From assembly GCA_013433145.1 (NCBI GenBank), contig CM024189.1, forward strand, positions 8,672,001 through 8,736,000: DNA of 64,000 nt, in the 5' to 3' direction. The position numbers and the translations under genes were made by a program. The notes under the pieces were generated by a model that saw only the letters and a program-made list of their open reading frames with translations, searched no databases and was not told the DNA's origin. Shown piece after piece: positions 40,401-49,005 of the stretch; the stretch's first letter is position 1, and every line of letters starts with the position of its first letter. Source of the DNA: Ascaris suum. Lineage: Eukaryota > Nematoda > Chromadorea > Rhabditida > Ascarididae.

Positions 40401-40689
40401 ACCAACGATGATAATTGCGCAGGTAATGCCGCGAAGCGCACAGTGAAGGCTGGCAATATGTCAGCATCTCATAAAGCCACACTTTGGCCACCATTATGAG
40501 AAAGGAACTGCACTCAGCGGTCTGTCGCGCCTTTAGTGCTATGGAATCTGGTTTTTCTATCTACTTTTCACGAGTTAGAGCGTGATGAATCAGCCAGTTG
40601 TGAGCTTGTTTCAGGAACAGTATGAATTCTGCTACAGGACTGTGGTCGACTACTTGGACTCGTTCAACGACAACGGTGTCCCATGCTGA
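742..40689 (+). CDS. clr-1: CLR-1-like receptor tyrosine-protein phosphatase (33 exons)
   Basis: Exons: 742-964, 5116-5223, 6947-7050, 7402-7483, 8796-8911, 9097-9148, 10342-10566, 12732-12944, 15764-15863, 16517-16686, 18266-18381, 19678-19848, 20608-20804, 21464-21596, 22816-22886, 24293-24440, 25290-25354, 25410-25468, 26181-26280, 28045-28192, 29920-30087, 30945-31079, 31411-31649, 32625-32773, 33231-33372, 33937-34072, 35774-36028, 36582-36749, 37301-37441, 37833-37958, 38359-38516, 38915-39050, 40615-40689. Every junction keeps phase, giving about 1,542 residues ending at TGA 40687-40689. The order signal peptide, Cys-rich, Ig, FN3, membrane helix, D1, D2 matches nematode CLR-1, a surface phosphatase that dampens FGF receptor signalling. 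D1 carries [11 protein letters not shown]2 is catalytically dead. Uncertain joins: acceptors at 10342 and 16517, donors at 24440 (24479 also keeps frame) and 36749. Another LAR-like receptor phosphatase is the main alternative. Confidence 0.85.
965..5115 (+). other. Long first intron, no gene seen
   Basis: This 4.15 kb intron begins with GTAAGC and ends in TTTTTGCAG. Short ORFs at 2267-2741 and 2836-3533 run on both strands with no splice-site support or recognisable domain. Short imperfect direct repeats occur near 3995-4035 and near 4590-4645. Confidence 0.6.
5116..7483 (+). other. clr-1: Cysteine-rich follistatin/EGF-like module of clr-1-like gene
   Basis: Three exons (5116-5223, 6947-7050, 7402-7483) encode residues about 75-172. 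The segment has ten or more cysteines, with two similar short blocks of the type C-x-x-G-x-C followed by C-x-C-P, namely [20 protein letters not shown] and GICVCPRMF. Such spacing is typical of follistatin-N/Kazal or EGF-like repeats at the start of an extracellular domain. Splice sites are good (GTACGT, GTACGT, GTGAGT donors; TTTGCAG and ATTTCAG acceptors) and phases 1, 0, 1 match the flanking exons. The exact domain family is an inference. Confidence 0.75.
6689..6752 (+). repeat. Two-copy 32 bp tandem duplication
   Basis: Two adjacent 32 bp units (6689-6720 and 6721-6752) differ at two positions only. They lie in the intron before the exon at 6947 and have no visible function. The near identity points to a recent slip or duplication. 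Confidence 0.85.
8796..10566 (+). other. clr-1: Ig-like domain of clr-1-like gene
   Basis: Exons 8796-8911, 9097-9148 and 10342-10566 encode residues about 173-303. The Ig landmarks are the B-strand cysteine (AMLFCC), the C-strand tryptophan (KWQMISS) and the F-strand motif DSGSYLCHV. Spacing between them is normal for an Ig domain. The last exon has a textbook TTTCAG acceptor at 10355, but using it breaks the frame with the preceding exon (phase 1 into phase 0, then TGA). The weaker AG at 10340-10341 keeps the frame and adds five residues, so 10342 is used here. Confidence 0.75.
10782..11045 (+). repeat. Degenerate ~42 bp tandem repeat, about six units
   Basis: Six diverged units of 35-62 bp (mostly 40-43) share a core resembling gactTacctcaGacaacctg followed by aaataccatcgcttc. 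One unit carries about 20 extra bases. The block lies early in the intron between exons 10342-10566 and 12732-12944. It has no long ORF. It reads as an old minisatellite; no match to a named family can be claimed. Confidence 0.75.
11435..11562. repeat. Perfect 25 bp inverted repeat with 78 nt spacer
   Basis: The arms 11435-11459 and 11538-11562 are exact reverse complements, starting CTGCTGAAGGTACG on the left. Beyond a small internal loop a further five base pairs form (gggat / atccc). The spacer is 78 nt. The structure lies in an intron of the receptor gene and would fold as a long hairpin in the pre-mRNA. It could be the remnant of a small foldback transposon or a hairpin RNA source. Confidence 0.85.
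12732..12944 (+). other. clr-1: Arginine-rich linker exon of clr-1-like gene
   Basis: This exon joins the Ig-like domain to the first FN3 module (residues about 304-374). It is rich in Arg, Ala, Pro and Thr, has no cysteine, and contains the basic run RSRLQRRRT. The acceptor TGTGTTCAG and donor GTGAGT are good, and phases 1 to 1 match both neighbours. It looks disordered or helical rather than a beta domain. Such a basic stretch is unusual in a receptor ectodomain and might be a glycosaminoglycan-binding or protease-sensitive region, but that is inference. Confidence 0.7.
13000..15763 (+). other. Intron, no gene seen
   Basis: The 2.8 kb between exons 12732-12944 and 15764-15863 contains only short ORFs on either strand (for example 13820-14101 and 14504-14749, minus) with no domain, splice support or repeat structure that I can recognise. 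Confidence 0.55.
15764..16686 (+). other. clr-1: Fibronectin III module 1 of clr-1-like gene
   Basis: Exons 15764-15863 and 16517-16686 encode residues about 375-464. The pattern [20 protein letters not shown] with a following W, and later [13 protein letters not shown], is the classical FN3 layout (proline start, B-strand W, L-x-P-x-T-x-Y before strand F). The second exon has no TTTCAG acceptor. Only two AGs after an in-frame TGA keep phase: 16515-16516 and 16524-16525, differing by nine bases. The first is used. The donor at 16687 is GTTAGT. Confidence 0.75.
18266..20804 (+). other. clr-1: Fibronectin III module 2 of clr-1-like gene
   Basis: Exons 18266-18381, 19678-19848 and the first half of 20608-20804 form a second FN3 domain (residues about 465-590). 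Landmarks are [32 protein letters not shown] and [17 protein letters not shown]. The domain carries an extra loop with two cysteines (RDRCANYNG and FYSCRFG) that could form a disulfide. The acceptor CTCTTCAG at 20607 joins FGPLK to PNRNYT; the donor at 19849 is the unusual GTCACA. Confidence 0.8.
22037..22058 (+). repeat. 22-base G homopolymer
   Basis: An uninterrupted run of 22 guanines follows a short GGT-rich stretch in the intron 21597-22815. Runs of this length can form G-quadruplexes, and in C. elegans poly-G tracts need the DOG-1/FANCJ helicase for stability. The exact length is prone to sequencing error. Confidence 0.85.
22332..22412. repeat. (TA)n microsatellite, about 40 units
   Basis: A pure TA dinucleotide tract of about 81 bp lies in the intron between exons 21464-21596 and 22816-22886. 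It creates long artificial Ile-Tyr open frames on both strands that are not genes. Confidence 0.95.
26181..26280 (+). other. clr-1: Transmembrane exon of clr-1-like gene
   Basis: This exon encodes the single membrane-spanning helix (about residues 790-812; [19 protein letters not shown]...). It has an excellent acceptor TCATTTGCAG and donor GTGAGT and keeps phase with both neighbours (1 in, 2 out). It separates the extracellular FN3 modules from the cytoplasmic phosphatase domains and fixes the type I topology. Confidence 0.9.
32049..32060 (+). repeat. 12-base G homopolymer
   Basis: A G run inside a purine-rich stretch (gagagg...agagac) in the D1 intron 31650-32624. Noted because it is one of five long G/C runs in the window. 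Confidence 0.8.
34441..35190 (-). repeat. Tandem array of three tRNA-derived SINE-like units
   Basis: Three diverged units of about 280 bp start near 34441, 34721 and 35003 (each beginning with a TTTGCGTA-type sequence on the plus strand). Read on the minus strand, unit 1 shows an A-box-like TAGCCTAATTGG and, 37 nt on, a B-box-like GGCTTGAATTCC. Unit 2 shows TGGCGGATTTAG and the near-consensus GGGTTTGAATCCCC. Unit 3 keeps only a B-box-like GCGTTCAGATCCCC. This is the internal RNA polymerase III promoter layout of a tRNA-derived SINE. The array lies in the intron 34073-35773 of the receptor gene, antisense to it. Family identity is not known to me. Confidence 0.7.
36582..40689 (+). other. clr-1: Phosphatase domain D2 (pseudophosphatase) of clr-1-like gene
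   Basis: Exons 36582-36749, 37301-37441, 37833-37958, 38359-38516, 38915-39050 and 40615-40689. It mirrors D1: [64 protein letters not shown], then [17 protein letters not shown] where the active form is [10 protein letters not shown], and [14 protein letters not shown] at the end. The nucleophilic Cys is Ser, the signature Arg is Glu, and the WPD Asp is Thr, so it cannot catalyse by the normal mechanism. D2 domains of receptor phosphatases usually regulate or scaffold D1. The first donor is disturbed and the donor at 38517 is GC. Confidence 0.85.
39943..40494 (-). CDS. Long unassigned antisense ORF (183 codons) in last clr-1 intron
   Basis: A 552 bp ORF on the minus strand lies wholly inside the intron 39051-40614. 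It has no recognised domain, signal peptide or clear membrane segment. Composition is Ser/Leu/His/Thr-rich with several Cys and His near the start ([20 protein letters not shown]). No upstream acceptor or downstream poly(A) signal was evident. It is the second longest ORF in the window, but length alone is weak evidence. It could be chance, a decayed mobile-element ORF or a nested gene. Confidence 0.2.
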   Translation of the reverse strand: MVAKVWLYEMLTYCQPSLCASRHYLRNYHRWCDHSSKNHRSSSTVTPHSPHFCSSAFPTIVHCFNEPSFTSYDTTVGTVSRQQFHAFYYSTAALFQVIQQLPLFSKLQASVDGYEKCPLILQDFRIATPTNGLPRLLTKLSTLIQISDPMLSNALHYSGQSLCLLFHPHAYKAASREGHINAV

Positions 40690-43600
40690 ACTGTTGTGTG
40701 TCTTAGAAATCGAGCTAGAAATTAACATGTGACGCCGACAGCTGTTTCGATACGGATGGCCATTTGACGTCGACGTCGGTCAATTTGCTGAAGAGTCAAT
40801 CAGTGCCCCTTCGTAAGCAGCTTTTCATCGCAATTTCATTCTTATCCGGCCCCATAACCTCATCTTAAGTGGCCGTCTGCTTTCCACATTAATGCAAGAA
40901 TACCTTCAGTCAGAACGACATTTTCGTCGATGGAATCTGGGGGGATGGACGTTTTAGATTCATATCCATGCCGAGAAAAAGCCGGGCATGCGTTATCAGA
41001 AGCAAAGTTGACTTTTATTTTGCTCTTGTCCCGCTTTACTGTTGAGAGATGAACATTGCTTAACGTAAGGATGCTGTCCCTTGGCAGTGCTTCTCCACTT
41101 TACACTCCATTCCTTTAATATTGCAGTGGAAGATGAGCAGACACAAGGGTTTCGAACGAAGAGGCAAAATTTGCATGTGCAAATAAGCATGCTATAGGAG
41201 CATCGTTGGGCCCATCAGCCACCCCCTTATCTAGTATGTACTTCGAGATGGCTGTTGTATTGACCTCAAAGAGCCATCTCCGTTTCATTCTCGGTGCTGA
41301 TACAGTCGATTTTTTTTTTTTAAATTTATGTTTTCTGATTTGCTTTTTATGGAATCTCAATTGTTTTTCATAATTTCATATATTCATCGTTTTCCTCTAT
41401 CGCCCTCGTATACACGCACGTGTTTTTGTGCTTTTGTGCCGCTTAACTCATCATATTTTTATGATTGTATTAGTGAACATTGTTACTTTTGCCCTAGTCA
41501 TTCGATTTTTGACAACGTTGAATTATTTTGCATTAATTACGGCGCGTTGTTTTTTTTTCTTTTTTCTTAAATGTATGTGTGTTCGGATATGCATAGGAAA
41601 GCAAATGCTACCTCATTTCATAAGTGCAATGCTTATTTCCCAACATATATGGTCGTTAAAGTACAGCAGAAGAGGAGCAACAAAATAGCTCTTCTGTTTA
41701 GAAGAGTGCCTCCTTTTTTTTGCATAATTTGTGATCTTGACATTCATCGGAGCACCATTTAACCACTCACTTCTCACCATAGAACTATTTTTTAAAACGT
41801 GCTTTTGCAATTCGCTGTAAAAGCGCATCATAGCAATGTTGTGTATGTGTGTGTGTGTGTGTTTGTTTGCCTGTCCGTCCGCTAGTTTCAGCTTGCCACA
41901 CTGTAACGATGAAACTTTTGATACACTCATACGATAGGCGACCTTCTACCTCCAATTTCATAATGATTAACTATTTTCTGTATGAGTTTTTGCAATTTAA
42001 AGAGGCCGTAAAATTTGTAAAGTATGCAATAAGTGAGTGTGACCCAAAAACGGTTTTTTTTTTGGCTGAGGGTTTATGCAAGGTTTTCTTAGCTAATGAT
42101 TTTTGCAATCGACTGACTTTGCTGTTTTGTCGTTGTTTTTTTGTATATTTGAAAAAAGTGATTGTATTGATGGGCTGCAGTGCAAAAGTATTTATCGGCC
42201 AACGCCTATTGCATGTATTTCCTTTTTTTTTCATGTTTGAAGTTGCAGCGTGCTTAACATTTCGGCTGCATTAAGGCGGTATTCTTTGTTAAAATATGTC
42301 ACTTGATTTCTTACGGCTGGTTTAAATGGGTTTGGTCGGCTGCATGTTAAGTTTATTGAATGATGATCGGAGTTGTTGAGAAGGGAGGTAGATGCGTATG
42401 GTTGCTAGAATCTTTCACATATTTCAGTGCATCTTATTTTATACTCGGCCAACATTACGAAATTTAATTCCATTCATAGGGAGTGAATTGAAAGCACAAT
42501 GCTTTTGTGCTCACAACTCAGCGATGAGACAGGGCGTTCGTTCGCTGAACGCTGCATAGCCGTGCTGTCGCGAAATTGAGGTCATTCACATGTTGGCAAG
42601 CAATTAACTATCTGTTTAGTCCGAGAAGGAAACACGGCAAAGACACCCTCATTAGCATTTCAGACTGACGTCGGAGTGTACGGCTGAAAAAGCAAGCGTA
42701 CGTGGACGGAGCAGTTACGTCAGCGGAGTAGCATCACTGAGTAAGCTGAGACAGTTTGAGTGGTGGGAAGAATGAAGTGGGGAATACCTTTTGGCTCAGT
42801 TGTTTCCTTCTACCTCATTTAGAAATGAAGGCAATACAATATTCCTTACTGTTACCTCCGGCGAGGTGAATGAGTAAGTAATGAGTGGGAAGGGTAATTG
42901 TATAGGATGAGAGAGGTAGTGAGAGCTGAGCACAAATTCGGATGTCACTTCTACACCGTAAAACTGGATAGTCAGTTTCTTCTTGGAAGAAGGCAATGAT
43001 ATGTGAGTGATTGTGAGTTGAATTGCACTTGTGTGTGTGGGGCCTAGGCGTTCTATGCTTACCCAAGAAGAAAGCTCAAATGAAATATTCTTGGAGGCGT
43101 CGATCGCGGGCAGCTACAGCAAGCGAAAAGAATATGAGGGCAGTTTCTCCCATTGTGCTTTTTGATTTTTATTTCGGTTGGGGATGTGTTGATCGTGTGG
43201 AAAAGACAGTCGACCATTTCCTTCTTCCACCTCCACCCCCTCCCTATCGCAGTTTTACACGAACTTTGTCTGGAGACTCGATTTTTTAAACACCGCTGTT
43301 CTTCATACTGTCGGCAGAAAATTTGTCTCACCCTTGCAGTGCAATTATGTTGCGCCTGCAAGGGCCCACTAGGATCTATTTTTTCAGTTTCTTTGTCCAA
43401 AACTGACCAAGGTGTCACTTTGAGCTATTCTCTTCTTCCATTTTCTCTATACATTGGCTCATTTTTGCAAGTTCCTGCCTAGGTGTTTTCTATGATTATA
43501 GAGGAGAGGAGAGGATGCATTCGTTTGTGGAAAGTTTCCCAGAATCGACGCCGCTTGAAGATACTTTCAGTTGCAAACGTCTTGGTCTAATACTTATGTA

Positions 43601-45479
43601 GTTACGTATTGGGGTGTGGTCCAAGGAGCGTCAATCTCATCTGCTGTGCGTCCGTGTCCCGTTTTCTCTCTCCGTATCGCCTTAAATTCTGATAATTTCT
43701 GCACTCAAAAAATCACAGAAACCGCCTCCTTGATCAAAAAGCTCGCTGTCTGTTTGTCTAACACCAAGAAACGCATTCGGGGTCTTCTTGCTGTCCGTTC
43801 TGTGATTACGTTGAACAGTGGGTGTAGTGTATATTAATTAATCCCTATATTCGTCCGTTTTGGCGATGACGGATGAGAATGTGCCCGAATCGTTGAGAGT
43901 GGTGGTACGGAGACTTTGTTTATATGCTGTACGTTGCTTGTTTTGTTTCATGATGTGGAGGAGATCAGGTGGCGCTGTGGAGGCCGCTTAGCTTCCTTTT
44001 CAAACTTTGCTCTCTTTCAGCAGCGCTTTCTCAGAGGAGTGTGTTTACGTGGAGAAGTGTTTTTACTTTTTGTCTCAGGCATGTTTATGTTTATGTCTAC
44101 ATATTAATCCTAATTGGAAAGATAACAGCGTGATAACCTAAGAGATGAGACCCTCATCGTTTCTAAGGTAGTCGTTTGTTCGGCTGCGAGAGTCGGATAT
44201 TCGGAAATGTCATTTAGAAGTTCACCGTGTAGTATGAAAGAAAGAGGAGCTGAGGAGCGTGTTATGTGGTAGGGGAGGGTGGAGAGGGCAGGGTGGCTTC
44301 TATGTCTGTTTGATCGTTGATTGTTGACATACATTTTTCACTTCGATTGACTCGGCTGCAGGAAGTGTGCGCATTAATGATGTGTTGTAAATATCTGTTG
44401 TGGTAATATTTGGAGATGATCGTCGAATGTTGCTAAACAGTATTTCGCTCAATATGTAAATTAAGCGACCTTTTTATACTGCTAAAGAAATTGTTATTGT
44501 TGTAGTTTAATGCATACTGCTTCTGTGAGCGCTTAATCAGCCGCTCACATAGAATGAACGCCAAACAATGAAGGAAGGCGGAACGATGAGGTTATCTACT
44601 GTATCGAATGAACCTGTATCAGATCACTTTGAGCAGCATTTAATTCAGTGGAATTTAGTTGGTCCTCGGAGTTCAATGATAGCATCGTTTACTGTTGGAC
44701 AGGAATGCTACAGCAGAAATAGTTCGTGGTTCTGCAGGGTTTAATTTCTCAAAATTGCTTAAAACATTTCAACCGGTTGCTTTATTCCAAAAGATCTCTA
44801 TCATGTTTCTCTCTTAAGTTTAGCTCTGCATTACACTAGGTCCATTGTCTATGCAAATTATTGAAAATGTAGGTTATTAGTTGTTACAGCACTCCCACCT
44901 TGTTCCTTTCCGTTTGAATGATACATCCAAAATTGGGGAATTCGTATTTCAACGAACAGATCGCAAAGGCATCGTAAACCCTCGTTAAAGAGCAGCAATG
45001 AAACTCTACGCATGATCATGCTGTCGTTCGTGTTATCGCTAAAATAGGCGGAAGTCAAGAAAATATGCTGATCACATCGCTATCCATTAGGAATATCGAG
45101 ACAATGAAAGCAATCATTTCCGATTGATTCTAATTGGATGGAAAAGCGTTTTGGAAACTTCAACTGAGCTGCAGTTTGGAAATATATAGGAAGAGAATAA
45201 TGGAGTAATGCTGACGAATGCATTTCTGAAACAACAAAAAACATTTTTTTTACAATAAAGAAAGCATGGAACACGTGTCCGACAAAATAAATAAGCAAAG
45301 AAACAAAGAAGACATGTACGACCATAAGCAAGGAACGCAACCATGCTAAACAAAAGAATAAAGTATAGCAGAGATCAATAGGAGTGGAGGGGTGCGGAAA
45401 TGCAGACATTAAATATTCGAAACGAGGCGCATTTAATAACAACTGCAGAGCAGCGGATGTGGCAGTGAAATTATAATTC
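40690..45479. other. Intergenic region, no gene recognised
   Basis: Downstream of the phosphatase stop codon I see no canonical AATAAA close enough to name as the 3' end. The region holds many short ORFs (for example 41849-42274 and 43059-43482) that overlap on both strands, lie in T-rich sequence and lack domain or splice support. A short (GT)n tract lies at 41841-41862. Confidence 0.5.
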
Positions 45480-47000
45480 TCTGAGTGCCGCATAAAACGC
45501 GACAGTTTGCTGGCGATAACCACATGGTATGGTATGGAATTCCAGATGGGAACAACAGCCAATGAATTGAGCACATCGGTTCGATTCGCTAATTTCCTTT
45601 CAATTTAAAGAGGTGTAGCCTCGAACATAGTGCAAACGTTATAAAAAAGAAAATACTCTCAAGCAGAATCCCTGAAAAAACTTAAGCGATCTTGAAATAT
45701 AAATGTGAACTGAACTGAGCCCTACAAAGTCGTAGAGGTTTTAAGTCAGACATGCAAAGCAGCTGCTCATAACTAGGCTGGAAAGGTCCACGAAATGCTT
45801 TTCAAGAAGTCATCTTAGTGAAGCGCTTTCTCAGTTATCTCGATATCTTTTTTTTTTACAAACAGTGACGAAAGTTAAGCACAGTATTCCAAAATGGGAG
45901 CAGTACGAAATGAAAATTTTCCGATAATTTTCTATGCAAAGGTATTGCAAGGCCAGTAAAGATTCCGTGACGGTGCGTAAATCGACCAGCTTCAGTGAAA
46001 TTTCAACAGAGTGAATATGTTAGGTAAGGTCGGCACTCGCATAAACACCCAAATTCTACATCACATCCTTTATAAGAAGATCGAGACACATAGACGCAGA
46101 CGATATTCGGTCGAGAAATTCACCTAGAAGACAAAACATTTTTGAGAAGATATATCACGCTGCGATAACCGTAACAATTTTTCTAGTGAAACAGGTCTTG
46201 GTAATCAAACTGCGCTTCAACAAGAGCTCAATATGTCTTCGCGTTATCAGCATAAAAATTGTAATGGCACAACAAATTCCTAGAAGACCATATACATAAA
46301 AGAGAAGCAGAAAAGGCCATTAGAATACTAGCATGTAATGCCATCGTGTTTGAAAACCATTACTGAAGTGGTGATATAACGTCACGACCCATATGAGCGT
46401 AGAGTTTCTTTTCAAGAAGCCGTGCTCATTGTCGCTGATGATGTTAGAAAAGCTGAAATGACTTGAAATTGATTCTTTCGGAATAAGCACATCTTGCAAA
46501 ATGACCGCATGAGACTAGTGGGGCAGTCATTCGAGACATAGTTTAAGGGACACTTTTTCCGAAATCAGACTACAATTGCAACTATCCAAGCGCTTAGAAT
46601 AGTCTGCTGAGCACAATGGACTGCAACGAGTGGCTTAGAAAATCCAGCAATTTCGAACACCACTGTGTTCACTTCTTCTAAAACTGGGAATTAATCGATG
46701 AGTATCGGGAGGAGGCCTATCAGTAAAGCTAACTAGGCCACAGTAAAAGTGACTAGACAACGAGGAAATCGTCTAGCATATTCACATCGTAACTGGTCAT
46801 TCGGGAAAGGAATATTGAAGTCATCAACAGTTACTGAAGCATAGTCATCTGAAAATTACAACCCGATCTACAAAATGCCACTTGCGCCATTTACGCAAGA
46901 ATCAGCACTCACCAATTCACAACCAGAATTCAGTGACAACGTTTCAGTTTCTTCAAATGGAACATGCCTTCTTTCCAAAATGGGACACCATCCATTCTAT
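45480..47000 (-). mobile_element. Decayed non-LTR retrotransposon (CR1/jockey-like RT remnant)
   Basis: On the minus strand, broken frames keep the reverse transcriptase order. From high to low coordinates: a fragment like the pre-palm AWIVAIVV...NYVSNDCPTSL (about 46640-46480), ASILMAFSASLLCIW in place of GSVLGPLLFLLYIND (about 46334-46285), FYADNAKTY in place of FADDTKL (46260-46231), RDLGVYASADLT (about 46064-46024), RTAPILEYCA (about 45907-45877) and the terminal LNSLAVVPIWNSIPYHVV (about 45574-45515). Several frameshifts, stops and the YADD-to-YADN change show it is dead. The exact ends are not defined; no target-site duplication was identified. The 164-codon ORF at 45080-45574 is its 3' end plus flanking sequence. 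Confidence 0.75.
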
Positions 47001-48960
47001 ATCTCAAGACCTAATTGGACGGAATACATCACATCTGGAAAAGTGACAATAACGAGTCGGTTACTTTCTCTCATAACAGCATTGCACAGTGAGTTATAAT
47101 ATCTGGAGCATTACATGGCTGAAGTGATTCCGACGCCGGGAGCTTACTCTCAAAGCGAGAGAAGGTTTGTACAAAGTCATCACGCACGAACGACGTTTCG
47201 CAGACTTGGTTCACAAAGCAGCGTTGTAACAAACATCTCCTGTGTGTTTCTGTATGTCTAAATGTGGTTTCAGCACAACTCATTGACGCTCTAGCAGTGA
47301 AATTTGCTCGGTATAGCGTGCGATCTAGGATACGTGCAGTGTGTCCATGTATATAAATATGCGTATGCATGTTATGTATGTATTCCTGTATGCATGCATC
47401 TGTATATGTGGTTGCGCGCGTGCTATGTGTGTCGCCTTGTCTTTGTCTTTGTGCATCGGTTGAATTTCATCGCGCGCCGATGAGGTAATCAATAAGTGCA
47501 GAAACCGTTTCAGAGCAATTGGCGCGATGCGTTAGGGCATTCCGTTGAATTGACCACTCAGTTTCTAACGTTTAGATCAAATAATGAATGTTCAGGGTCA
47601 TATTTTCACTTCAGTTGGCGCATAAACTTTGACACAAAATTTTATGTGATTGATGGACTCAGCGCATATCTCCATCGGCGTGCGCATTGTATCTTGTTGT
47701 TTATCTGCGACACTGTTGGGCTGCTGCGCTCGAGTGGGAAGGGCTATGTCGTGTTTGGTACTCCGACAACACATCCCATATGTTTGTTAAGGTTTCTCTC
47801 CTTTCCCTCGTGCCAAAATTTTCTTTCTTCATTTCACCCATTTTTAGCGATTAGGCCCTTGTCTTTATCTTTCCTTCCATTCGGAAATCCTGAATATGTT
47901 AATGTTGGCTGGCACAAATTGTCAAACTTTCTTTCCGCTGATCGAAACTGTTTGCTAGCTCTCCCTGCATATTGAGCAGGCTTCATGTTTGCATTAAGTA
48001 GCCTTATTAAGTCCTCTTCTATTCCTCTCCTACGGTCTTTTCAAGAGTTTCTCTTACACCAAAAGAAAAGCTAGGATCTCTGTCAAGCATTTTCCGAATT
48101 GCATTCATAAAAGCGTAAAGCGACCTGCAACGCATCGCTGCAGTGTCCATTCGCCGAAATCCTTCAGTAACGTTTTCATTCCGCTTTGGAGATATCATAT
48201 AGTCATGTTGAAAGTTATTTCTAGTGCAGGCCAGCCAACAGATGAATTTGTTTATTTATCGCATTTTCGCATTTATGAGCTCTGGTTTATAGGCCTTCTC
48301 CGATCGCACAATTTTAAAACTTATAGAGAAATGGAATTTCGCAAGGAGATGTGAATAATTTTCCAGTTCAGTTTGATAACTCACTTGACGGCGGAGTGTT
48401 TGCGTGCTATTCTTAGCTTGAGTTTTGCAGCATGTTAGGGCAGGGTCTTATTAATTTTTCGGGTCGTGGTTAACGTAGTTTTTCGAGAGATGGGGAGCTT
48501 ATTAACAAAGAATTATGGGAACTTTAGCCTAATGATGGATTACATTGGATAGAACTCGGCGAGTTGTAAACCTCTCAAGATTCCTAGCCACGAGGGATAC
48601 TGAGAAAGAAATTCGTTGGTGCGGGAAAGGAAAAAAGATTCGATGAATTTACTTACAGCAACACATGACGCACAACCTGCGGAAGACCAGAGGTGGTGAA
48701 GGAGTTACTGGTGGGTGTAGGAGAGGAGGAGGGCGGGCTACCTTTCGTCGTTACATGTGCAAAAAAATTAGGCGGTATTAGAAATGTTGCGCAGAGCGCT
48801 TTCTTGACTGCATCCCAGTATTTGCATGGGCAGGTGATAGCTGTCCGATTTCTGCCATAGTGCTGGTGTATAGCATCTGGAGTAGTTCGTCGCGGTACCT
48901 TCGCCTAACGAACGTTGCTATGGACAACGGCGTTTCTGCATTTGTGCTAGCTGGTCTGCG
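47001..48960. other. Region upstream of nphp-1-like gene
   Basis: No supported gene. A GT/ATG-rich low-complexity stretch lies at about 47340-47430. A 159-codon ORF at 47496-47975 (plus) has no domain, no splice logic and a T-rich C-terminal half. The promoter of the nephrocystin gene probably lies toward the right end, but no motif is distinctive. Confidence 0.45.
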
Positions 48961-48969
48961 GTTTCGCAG
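48961..48969 (+). promoter_or_regulatory. Candidate trans-splice acceptor for nphp-1-like gene
   Basis: GTTTCGCAG ends 36 bases before the ATG at 49006, with no upstream in-frame coding exon seen. In nematodes an unpaired TTNCAG just before a start codon is commonly the spliced-leader site. This is inference from position and sequence only. Confidence 0.35.
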
Positions 48970-49005
48970 TGAAGCAACAAACAGCACTGGCGATATTTCG
49001 TTGCG

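Noticed and set aside
45080..45574. 164-codon minus-strand ORF as a gene
   Set aside because: Its N-terminal part matches the end of a LINE reverse transcriptase polypeptide, so it belongs to the decayed element.
47496..47975. 159-codon plus-strand ORF
   Set aside because: No domain, no splice context, T-rich and overlapping nothing conserved; likely chance.
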